In this document: positions 24,236 through 34,700 of the stretch, one piece after another
How positions within the stretch are numbered: position 1 is the first letter of the stretch
Layout: each line of letters starts with the position of its first letter
NCBI RefSeq assembly: GCF_017876295.1
Contig: NZ_JAGINT010000002.1
Location: forward strand, 3,534,001-3,598,000
Reading direction: 5' to 3'
Length of the DNA stretch: 64,000 nt
Origin: Kribbella aluminosa
GTDB lineage: Bacteria > Actinomycetota > Actinomycetes > Propionibacteriales > Kribbellaceae
Made by a program: the position numbers and the translations under genes
The notes under the pieces: model-generated
What the model saw: the letters and a program-made list of their open reading frames with translations, nothing else
The model's database searches: none
What the model was told of the DNA's origin: nothing

Positions 24236-25300
24236 TCAGTTGAAGACCTTCGTGATCAGGCGTTCGAGGGCCGGTGGGAAGATCTCGAGCAGGTTGACGT
24301 CGGCGTCGGTCATGGTGATGGCGGCGGTGAGGGTTTTGGTGCCGTCGGGGGTGCTGTACATGAGGGCGCCGTAGCCGCCGGGGGCGCTGCCGTTGTGGTG
24401 GTAGAGGGTTTGCGAGCCGAGGTCCTGTTTGAACAGGCCGAGGGCGTAGTTGAGCGGGCCGCTTTTCGGTTCCGGCGTACGCATCTGTGTCAGCAGGTCC
24501 GCGGGGAGGAGTTTGCCGCTCTGCAAGGCGGACATGAACACTTGCAGGTCATGCGTGGTGGAGAGCATGCTGCCGGCCGCGAACAGCAGGGACGGGTTCT
24601 GCTCGGTTACGTCGACGACCTTCGAGTCCTCGCCGTCCTGGTAGCGGAGGTAGCCGTGCGAGTGCGGACCGGGGATGTCGGTCCGGTCGCCGGGCTCGAT
24701 CGTGCCGGTCAGGCCGAGCGGCTTGATGATCCGGCTCTCCAGCTCCTCGGCGAGCGTCCGCCCGGTGACGGCCTCGATCAGCAGCGCCGCGACCGAGTAG
24801 TTCGTGTTCGAGTAGCTCCACTCGGCGCCCGGCTCGAACCGCGCCGGCTTGGCCAGCGCGAACTCCACCAGCTCGTCCGGCGTGTATCCGCGCAGCCGGT
24901 TGTCCGCCCAGTCCTTGCCGGTCGCGGGCAGTCCCGTCACGACGGTCCCGTCCGGGTAGTGCTCGCCGGTGTAGTTGAACAGCCCGCTGGTGTGGTCGAG
25001 CAGCATCCGCACCGTGATCCGCTCGTCCAGCGCGAACCGCGGCAGCCGGCCGGCGACCGTACCGTCGAGCTCGAGCTTGCCCTCGGCCACCAGTTGCAGT
25101 ACGACGGTGGACACGAACGTCTTGGTCACGCTGCCGACCCGGAACCGCCCGTCCTCGGGTGGCAGCTCGGTGCTTCCGAGCGCTCGTACGCCGGCCCGTG
25201 CCGTGTACTCGCCGCTGTCGTCGTGCACCCGCAGTTCGAGGCTTCCGAATCCGGCGTCGACGAACTCCTGCGCGGCCTGCTGCAGCTCCTGTACGGACAT
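24236..25300 (-). CDS. Serine beta-lactamase / DD-peptidase-like hydrolase (class C fold)
   Basis: 354 residues. Start at ATG 25300, preceded by AGGAGGAGC on the coding strand; the open frame upstream is unlike the family. Active-site motifs: SxxK as SVTK at residues 57-60, YxN as YSN in EWSYSNTNYS, and a third box around HHNGSAPGGYG (HNG in place of KTG), typical of class C beta-lactamase-related esterases and D-aminopeptidases. No signal peptide or lipobox follows this start, so it is probably cytoplasmic, unlike true penicillin-binding proteins. It could be an esterase, D-stereospecific peptidase or amidase. It ends against tRNA-Val. Confidence 0.88.
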   Translation of the reverse strand: MSVQELQQAAQEFVDAGFGSLELRVHDDSGEYTARAGVRALGSTELPPEDGRFRVGSVTKTFVSTVVLQLVAEGKLELDGTVAGRLPRFALDERITVRMLLDHTSGLFNYTGEHYPDGTVVTGLPATGKDWADNRLRGYTPDELVEFALAKPARFEPGAEWSYSNTNYSVAALLIEAVTGRTLAEELESRIIKPLGLTGTIEPGDRTDIPGPHSHGYLRYQDGEDSKVVDVTEQNPSLLFAAGSMLSTTHDLQVFMSALQSGKLLPADLLTQMRTPEPKSGPLNYALGLFKQDLGSQTLYHHNGSAPGGYGALMYSTPDGTKTLTAAITMTDADVNLLEIFPPALERLITKVFN

Positions 25301-25718
25301 TCCCTGCTCCTCCTGAGAGTGATGTTTTTCGACGTGGACCACTCTCGCCAGGAGCTCTGACACCGGACCGCCACGGCGCTGACGCGGGGTGGTGCACGGG
25401 CCGCGGGGACTGGGCTGCGTACGGGCCGTATCGGAAGCTGCAGTCACTCGTTGGAACCATGTCGGCGGTAGCGGGATTCTTAACCGTCGGCTGGTGAGAA
25501 CGGACTCCTCCAGGGCGGGTCGCGGCTGGTAGGGTTCACGGCTGTCGGTCGGCGCGATGACGCACCGGGTGTGCCCGGTCACGGCATCTGTTCGGCTGAT
25601 GGAAACGGGGCAGCAGTTCGGTGTGAAAGTGTGAGGCGGGTCCGCCCAGAACCCGCTCCGTCCAGTTCGGGAGGCACGTGTCCGTGGGTCGCCAACCGGC
25701 CTCGCTCAGCGGTGGCCC
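25301..25718. other. Intergenic region before the megasynthase gene
   Basis: 418 bases between the divergent serine hydrolase and megasynthase genes. I see no convincing gene, RNA or hairpin here. It must hold both promoters. GC is somewhat lower near 25460-25500 (GATTCTTAACCG). Confidence 0.5.
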
Positions 25719-28700
25719 GTGCCCGCGTTCCGTCGTACCCCGTTCAGCGCTGGTGGTGGCATCCGCGTGAGAAGTGGTGCGGACCGGCCGGCGATCTCCA
25801 CCGGGCCGGCGTTGATGATTCCCGCCGGGTACCCCCGTGACCTGCCGAGCGCGCTGCTCCGGGCGGCGCGCGACTTCGCCGGCGCCGGCGTCGTCGAGAT
25901 CGGCCCGGACGGGCGGGAGACCAAGCTCGACTTCCCGACCCTGCTCGAGCTGGCCGCGCGGATCCTGGCCGGCCTGCGGGCGAACGGCGTACGCGCCGGT
26001 GATCCCGCGGTCGTGCACTGCACCGAACCGGTCGGGTTCTTCGCCGCGTTCTGGGCCTGCACGCTCGGCGGCATCCGGCCGCTGCTGGTCGCGCCGAACC
26101 CGGGCGGCGACCGTACCGAGGAGGGCCGCGAGCGGCTCCGCAAGATCACCGACCTGCTCGGCTGGACGGTGCTGATCGGCCGCCCGTCCGACCTGCCGAA
26201 CGACCTCGGCCTCCCGGTCCTCGACCCGGACGCGATGGCCGGCCACGAACCGACGTCCGACTTCCACCGCCCGGCCGCGGACGACATCGCCGTACTGATG
26301 CTGTCCTCGGGGTCGACCGGTACGCCGAAGATGGTGCAGCTCACCCACCGCGGGCTGGTCGAGTTCGCCGCCGGTACGCCGGCCATGCTCCCGGTCCGCC
26401 CCGGCCAGACGACGCTGAACTGGCTGCCGCTGGACCGCAGCGGCGCGTTCCTGCTGTACCACCTGCTGCCGGTGTTCACCGGGTGCACGAACATCCACGT
26501 GAACACCGACTGGGTGCTCGCGAATCCGCTGCGCTGGTTCGACCTGATGGAACAGCACCGGGTCAACCACTCCTGGTCGCCGAACTTCGGGTACCGGCTC
26601 ACGACCGCCGCGGTGGCGGGGGAGCCGGACCGGCACTGGGACCTGTCCGCGCTGCGCAGTCTGGTCAGCGGCGGCGAGCAGATCACGGTGCCGGTGATGT
26701 CGGAGTTCCTGCGCGTGACGAACCGGTTCGGCGTCGTACCGGAGACGTTCGTCGCGGCGTGGGGGATGACCGAGACGGTCACCGGGATCACGTTCGCGCG
26801 CCCCGGCCTGACGCCGAACGTGCACCGCGTCCGGATCCCACCGACCGGCGTCGTCGAATGGGTCGACCAGCGCCCGTCCTCCGGGAAGGTCGCCGTTGCC
26901 CGTCCCGGGGCGCCGCGGGTCGAGGCGCCCGGGGTTTTGAGTTTGGTGTCGGTGGGGGCGCCGGCGCCCGGTACGACGGTACGCATCGTCGCGCCGAACG
27001 GCGCCGTACTGCCCGAGGGCCGGATCGGTCAGCTGCAGGTGGCGTCCGCGCGGGTGACACCGGGGTACCTCGGGAACCTCGAGGCCGACCGCGTCGCGTT
27101 CCCGGTCGGGAACTGGGCTGCCCGCAAGTGGCTGGCGACCGGCGACCAGGGGTTCATCACCGGCGGCCAGGTCGTCATCACCGGTCGCGACAGCGAACGC
27201 ATCATCCTGTCCGGAAAGCTCCACTACGCCCACGACATCGAATCCGTCGCCGCGACGGTGGTCGGCGCCGAGCACGGCCTCGTCGCAGCCTGCGGTGTCG
27301 CGGACGAGGAGAGCGGCACCGACCGCCTGGTCGTGTTCTACGCACTCACCAGCGGCTCGGTCCCCGGCATGGACCAGGCCATCCGCAGCCTGATCCAGAC
27401 CCGGCTCGGCCTGGTCGCGCAGGTGGTCGGCGTACCGCGCCGCGACTTCCCGACCACCCCCGGCGGCAAGATCCTCCGCCCCCTCCTCAAACAACGCTGG
27501 CTGGACGGCACCCTCGAGCCCGGCACCCACCCCCACGTAGAACCCGCCGGCGCCACCCAAGCCAGCGGCCCCACCGGCCAAGGCCCGTCGACGACCCCCG
27601 AAACCACCCCGTACGCCGACGAGGACCCGTCCGAGCGGACCACAGAACTCCCCATCGTCCGCCTCGCCTGGAAACGCGAACTCCAGCAATCCATCCCCAC
27701 CCCACCCCAACGCCCCACCCTCGGCACCCACCCAGAAACGCCCCCAACAGCCCCGTCCCCCCAACCGGAGCGCCTACCGTCCCCGCAACCGGCGACCTCG
27801 CCCGCGCCTCCGACAGACGCGTCCCGGCAACCGGAGCGCCCATCCGCGCCGCACTCGGGGCGCCTACCGGCCCTGCAACCGGAGAGCCTGCCCGCACCGG
27901 CAAGTCCGACCACCTCGTCGGAAAGCTCCTCCGCGCCCACAACACCACCAGCGGACGCCGAACCCCCTTCGCCTCCTGCACCCTCCGCGACTGCAGCACC
28001 GTCCGCGACTCCGGCACCGTCCGCGACTCCGGCACCGCCCACGCCTTCCGCGCCCACACCCGCGACTGCCTACGACCCCACAGGGGACCGCGTCCTCCCC
28101 GAAGCAGCATCCGCCCCGCTGCAGTCCCCCGAGACAGCACTGTCGACCGCGGAACACCAGCGCCCCCCACGCCCCGTCGTACCCTCGTCCCCCTTCGGCC
28201 CCTCGCGCGCCACGGCCCCATCGCCCCGCCCCACACCGCCCGAGGCAACCACCTCCGAGGCAAAGGACTCCGAGGCAAAGGACTCCGAGGCAACGGCCCC
28301 CGAGGCAACGGCCTCTGAGGTAACAACCTCCGAGCCCGCGCCCGCGACCTCAGAATCCCCGAGCCCCGAGGCAGCGGCCCCCATCGACGTACCGTCGGAC
28401 GACTTCACCACCGACGAGCCCGCCACCATCGAACTCACCCGCATCACAGACACCACCCCGCCCGCCACCACCAACAGCCCGGCCACCACAAACCCAATCA
28501 ATGCCACCGACTCCACCGGCACGTACGCAGCTGATGACTCCGAGGTCTCCGGCCCGGTCGCCGACGCGGACCCCGACCCCGACGTGGACGCGATCGCCGA
28601 CGCAGCCCGCACGGATGACCGGAACTCCACCGGCGCACCATCATCCGACGAGCCGACATCCGGTACGTCGACGCCAGACATCACGCTCTCGTTCGCCGAC

Positions 28701-31700
28701 GAGCCCTCGAGCGCCGACCTGGCCCCCGCCGACGCAACCTCGGCCGAAACGCACCCCGAGGTCGCGACCCGCGCAGACGTCGACGCCCAGCACACGTACC
28801 CCACCGAGCACCCCGATCCCCAGCCGAACCCCAACACGGAGAACGCCGACGCCGACACGGAGAACGCCGACACGGTGGATGCCGACACGGTGGATGCCGA
28901 CACGGCGAACGCCGACACGGCGAACGCCGACAGGGTGGACGCCGACACTGCCTCAGCGGACGCCGACGGCGTGGACGTCGGCGCCGCCGCTGCGAACGCC
29001 GACACTGACGTCGCCCAGGCCGTCATCGATGGCGCGACCGCTGACGCAGCGCCCGTCGTGGATCCGAACGATGCCGACGTACATGCTGCGGATGCGAGCA
29101 CCGCAAAGCCAACGGAAGTGGACGAGTACGCCGCCGACGACGAATCGGACGCAGTCGAGCGCGAAGCGACCTCACACGACCTGACCGCCATATCCAACGA
29201 AGAGCCGGTACAGGGCGCCCCGCAGCCAACCGAGCATCAAACGGACACCACGGCCGCACAGCTCGCCGGCGAGCTGCGGAAGACGCCTGACCAGGCAGAC
29301 CCTGAACAAGCCGACGCGCCCAACACCCACGAACCCAACGCGCACCTCAACGACCAGGCAGCCGCGCACGACACCACGCCCGACAAGCTCGAAACCGCCC
29401 GCACGCAGGATGCCCCGCCCGCCGCACACCCAGGCGCGACTGTCACCCACCAAGCGGCGACAACCACCGAGGACGCCGCGGCACTCGCCGGAGACGACGC
29501 GATTCACGCCCGGGATGACGCGATTCACGCCCGAGGCGACGCGATTGGCGCCGGGGATGGCGCGATTCACGCGCGAGGCGACGCGATTGGCGCCGGGGAT
29601 GGCGCGATTCACGCGCGAGGCGACGCGATTCACGCCGGGGATGACGCGATTGGCGCCGAGGCCGACGCGACAGTCGCCGGGCAATCCGAGCAAGACGCGA
29701 TCCTCGACGAGGAAGGCGCGCCCGTCTTCGGGGACGAACCAGCCGTCGACGGGACCGATACGGACTCCGTGCAGGGTGCGGTCGCTGTCGACGAGGGCGA
29801 CGTGCCTGCTGTCCGGGATGCGACGTCCGCCAGCAAGATCGAGGTGGTCGCGTCGCAGGGCGACGGGGCAGTCGCCGAGGCAGAGCGGGCTCCTGCCGAG
29901 GTCAACCCAGCTCTCACCGATCCTGACCCGACCGTTGGTCCCCGCGTGGCAGGTGAGCCTGACGCGGCCGAGGGTCCCGAGTCGGCCGCGGAGTCTGACG
30001 CCGGCGATGAATCTGAGGCGGCCGGTGAGCCCGACGCGGCTGATCTGCCGGGGGCTGTCGATGCGGGCGACGCCGTACTCACCCGGGACGAGACGGTTGC
30101 TCACGAGGGCGCGCTGGATGAGGCGGCCGTTGACGAGGTTGACTTGTCTGCCGCCGGCGACGACGGGTCTCTGGTCGAGCCCGACACGGATGATGAGTCT
30201 GATGCGGCTCGTCAGCCGGCGGCCGTTGATGCGGACGACGCCGTACTCGCTCGGGACGAGGAGACGGCTCACAAGGGTGACGTGGCCGCCGCGCCGGATC
30301 ATGCGGCTGCCGACGACGCCGACTCGGCTGCCGGGGACGAGGTTGTCGGCGCGCCCGAGCTGTCTGGTCTGCCGGTGGGTGTCGACGCGGACGCCGACGT
30401 ACTCGCCGACGGCGAGGTGGTTGCCCATGAGGGCGACCTGGCCGCGCAGGGTGAGGCGGTTGTCGACGAGGGCTCGACTGTTGTCGGGGACGAGGTTGTT
30501 GACGAGGGCTCGACTGTTGACGGGGACGAGGTTGTTGACGAGGGCTCGACTGTTGACGGGGACGAGGTTGTTGACGAGGGCTCGAGTGTTGTCGGGGACG
30601 AGGGTGTCGACGAGGACGACTTGGCTGGCGTCGTACCGGATGTTGCTGGGCGGGGTGGAGTTGCGTCGGCTGGGGACGGCGGTGAGGTTGCGGGTGCGCT
30701 GGGGGCGCGTTCGGCGTACGTGCGGACGGGCTCGGGGCGGAGCGGCTCGGATGGGACTGGCGTCTCCGGGGTAGACGCGGACGATTCGTCCGATGCAGGT
30801 GATGGCTCGACGTACGGCGTGATCTCGCAGCGGGTCGGCGATGAGCCGACGGAGGCTAACGGCCCGGCCTCGGACCCCAACTCGGATGTCCTGGAGACCG
30901 TCGACGCTGCCGAGGGCGCGGAGTCTGTCGGAGATGCTCGCGTAGGTGCGGATGTCGCCGGAGGCGGTGAGGACGGTGCCGACCACGCCGAGCATGCCGA
31001 GGCCGCCGTAGACGCCGCTGACGCGGACGGTACGCAGGGCGCCACGGACGTGGACGGTGCTGCGGATGCTGATGGTGTGGGCGGTGCTGCGGATACCGAA
31101 GCTGCGGGCGGTGCTGCGGGTGTTGTAGATGCGGATGACGCGGCGGGTGGTGCCGGCGCAGGCCGTACGGGGGATGCGGCAGGCGTCGCGGGCGTTGAGG
31201 GGGCCGCGGGTCAAGAGGTTGGCGGTGGCGCCGGCGGTGCGGCTGGCGTTGTGGGTGGTGCGGGTGCGCTGGTGGTTGCGGCGGGGGCTGCGGCTGTAGC
31301 TGTGGGGTTTGCGCGGGCTGACGGCGACGGCATGCCTGATGGGGGCAGCGTGCATGACGGCGGCGGTGTGGCTGACGGGGTCAGCGTGCATGACGGCGGC
31401 GGTGTGGCTGACGGCGGTGGTGTGCGTGGGGTGGGTGCGGCTCGGGGCGTTGATGGGTCGGTGCGGGACGGTGTGGTGGAGCCGGTGGCCGTGGTGGGGG
31501 TGGCTGGGCGGTTTCCGGGGGCGGAGACGCTTGAGGGGTTCTGGGAGAACCTTGTGGGGGGCGTGGAGAGTGTTCGGCGGGGGATGCCGGACACGGGGGA
31601 CGGGATTGTGGCTGTCTCCGGTGTGTTGGAGCATGTGGAGTCGTTCGACGCGAAGTTCTTCGGGTTGAGTGATCGTGAGGCCGAGTTGATGGAGCCGGCG

Positions 31701-34700
31701 CAGCGGTTGTTCCTCGAGGTGTGTCATCAGGCGCTGGAGCACGGTGGGTACGCCGGTACCTCGGACCGTGTCGGCGTCTTCGCCGGCTCGGGGATGAACC
31801 TGTACAACCGCCAGCACCAGTCCCGCGACTCGATCGCCACCCGCGTCGCGTACCGGCTCGGTCTGACCGGGCCGGCGATCGGTGTCCAGTCGGCGTCCTC
31901 GTCGTCGCTCGTCGCGGTGCATCTCGCGTGCCAGGCGCTGCGGTCCGGTGACGCGGATCTCGCGCTCGCCGGGGCCGCCGCCGTACAGGTGCCGCAGGCA
32001 ACGACCTACCACCCGGCGCCGGACTCGATCCTGTCGCCGAGCGGTCAGGTGCGCGCGTTCGCGGCCGACGCCGACGGTACGGTCGGCGGCAACGGGGTCG
32101 CCGCCGTACTGCTGAAGCGTCTCGACCAGGCCCTCGCCGACGGGGACACCGTGTACGCCGTGATCCGCGGCACCGCGGTCAGCAACACCGACGGCAACCA
32201 GGTCGAGCTGGTCGAGCGTGCGCTGCAGCGGGCCGGGTTCGACGCGGACTCGGTCAGCTACATCGAGGCGGACGGGATCGGCAGCCCGGCCGCGGATGCC
32301 GCCGAGGTGAAGGCGCTGACTGCGGCGCTGCGCCGGCACACCGACAAGGTCGGGTTCTGCACGCTCGGATCGGTGAAGCCGAACATCGGCCACCTGGACA
32401 GCGCCGCGGGCATGGCCGGCCTGATCAAGACGATCCTGATGCTGCAGCACCGGACGCTCGTCCCGACCATCAACCACACCGAGCCGAACCCGGCGCTCGC
32501 GCTCGGCGACAGCCCGTTCGTGATCGGTACCGACGTCCGCGAGTGGACCGTACCGTTGCAGTCCGGCGGTACGACGCTGCGCGCCGGCGTCAGCGCGCTG
32601 GACCCGAGCGGCACCAACGCGCACGTGATCCTCGAGGAGGCGCCGCGCCAGATCCGCCGCGGCGACGACGGCCCCGTCGTACTGCCGCTGTCCGCTCCGG
32701 ACCCGGATGCGCTCGCCGATCTCGTCGAGCTGTACCGCACGGACCTCGATCACGGCACCGGCCACCGCCTCATCGACCTTGCCGGTACGGCGGCGCTCGG
32801 CCGGCCCGCGCACCGGTACCGGATCGCGGTCGCGGGTGGTACTGAGCGGGAGTTGCTCAGCGCGCTCGGCTCCGCGCAGGCGACCGAAGTTCCGCGGGGC
32901 GGACCTGGTCCGCTCGGGTACGCATTCACCGGGCAGGGCGCTGCGCGGCGCGGAATGGCCGCGGGGCTGGCGGCGCGGTTCCCGGTGTTCCGGTCGGTGC
33001 TCGACGAGTGCGATCGGGTGTACCACGAGGAGACCGGCGGCAGCCTGAACCAGCTGCTCCTCACGCCCGCCGCCGGGAAGGAAGGCGTCTGGCCGACCGA
33101 GACGGCGCAGCCCGCGCTGTTCGCGTTCGAGGTCGCGCTTGCTCGGCTGTGGCAGTCGTTCGGCGTACAGCCCGCGTTGGTTGTGGGGCACAGCGTCGGG
33201 GAGTACGCCGCCTTGTGCGTCGCGGGTGCACTGTCGGTAGCGGACGGCGTACGGCTGACCGCCAAGCGCGGTGAACTGATGCAGCGCGGCACCGTGCCCG
33301 GTGCGATGGTCGCCGTACGTGCGGATGCCGATCGGGTCCGGGAGATCGCGCGCACCGCCGGCGTGGAGGTTGCCGCGGGCAACGGGCCGCAGTCGTTCGT
33401 ACTGACCGGGTCCGAGGTGATCGTCGGGCAGCTCGCGGCGCAGCTCGACCAGCTGCAGGTGGCGTGGCAGCGGCTGGACGTGGACCGGGCGTTCCACAGT
33501 TCGTTGGTGGACCCAATACTGTCGGACTTCGCCGAGATCGTCCGCGAGATCACGCTGAAGCCGTTGCGGACGCCGATGGTGTCGAGCTGGTCGGGTGATC
33601 TGCTCGAGTCCGGGACGCTGCTCGACAGCGACTACCTGGTCGGGCAGCTGCGGCAGCCGGTGCTGTTCGGGGACGCGGTCGAGGCGGTGACCGCGGCCGG
33701 GTGCCGGCGGTTCCTGGAGCTCGGGCCGGACGCCGTACTGAGCCCCGCCGGCCGCCGGATCGCGCCGAACAGCACGTGGATCCCGGCGCAGCGCCTCGGG
33801 CAGGACCCGGTGCTCGCGACGATGAACGGCCTGGCGGAGCTCTACGAGCAGGGCACCGAGATCGCCTGGGCGAAGGTGTACGCCGACGGCGGGCGGGTGC
33901 CGCTTCCGACGTACCCGTTCCGGCGCGTGCACCACCCGGTCGACCCGTCGGTGACGGTGCTCGCCGGTCCGGGTACGGCGGTTGCCGGGGGCAACGTTGC
34001 GCCGCGGCTGAACGCGTTCGAGCGGGTCGCGCGGGCGCAGTCGGTGGTGTTCGAGCCGCCGTCGAGCGCCGCGGTGAAGCGGATCCCGCTGGACCCGCCG
34101 GCCGAGCCGGAGCCGGTCGAGGCGGCCGAGTCGGCCGAAGACGCGTCACCGTTCGCGTTGCCGGCCGAGACGCATGCGATCGATGCGGACTACCTGGCGC
34201 GGGCCGGGTCGCTGCCGGGCGACGAGATGTCGGCGGAGCGGTACCGGGAGTCGCTGGACGTCGTACTCGATCTGACCTGTGAGGTGCACGGGCTCGATCC
34301 GTACGACCTGACGGTGGACCACACGTTCGCCGAGCTCGGCGCGACACCGGCGTCGATGGCACCGGTGATCGACGAGCTGCAGAGCCGGTTCGAGGCGGAG
34401 CTGGCGCCGGACGATCTGTTCCTGACGTACACCACACCCCACAAGCTCGCGACGGCGGTCGCGGTACAGGCAGCCGAGCCGGCCGAGGATTCGCAGGTTG
34501 ATGATCCGGCCGGTACGCCGGTCGACGGCGCTCGGGTTGACGGCGCCGGGGTTGGGTCCGCCCGAGTTGGGGGCGCCGGTGTCGGGGGCGCTGGTGTTGA
34601 CGGCGCTGGTGTTGAGGGCGCTGGGTCTGCTGGCGCTGAGGTTCACGGCGCTGTTCACGGACCTCATGTTTCCGGCGCGGATGGTCACGGCCGGGACGGG

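Larger units (their letters stand above)
27515..31465 (+). repeat. 1300-codon low-complexity linker inside the megaprotein
   Basis: Between the AMP-ligase and KS domains the frame stays open but composition changes in blocks: Pro/Ser/Thr-rich (27.5-28.5 kb), Asp/Ala/Thr-rich (28.5-29.4), Ala/Asp/Ile/His heptads (29.5), Asp/Glu/Val-rich (29.7-31.0), then Gly/Ala/Val-rich (31.0-31.4). No carrier-protein GxDS motif was seen. It encodes a strongly acidic, probably disordered tether. Confidence 0.8.

Noticed and set aside
28854..30602. CRISPR array
   Set aside because: Repeats are contiguous, coding and in frame, with no unique spacers and no cas genes nearby.
29172..33935. 1587-residue leftward open frame opposite the linker and KS
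   Set aside because: Its composition follows the complement of the GC-rich repeats. No domain, start context or motif is visible; the plus strand holds the megaprotein.
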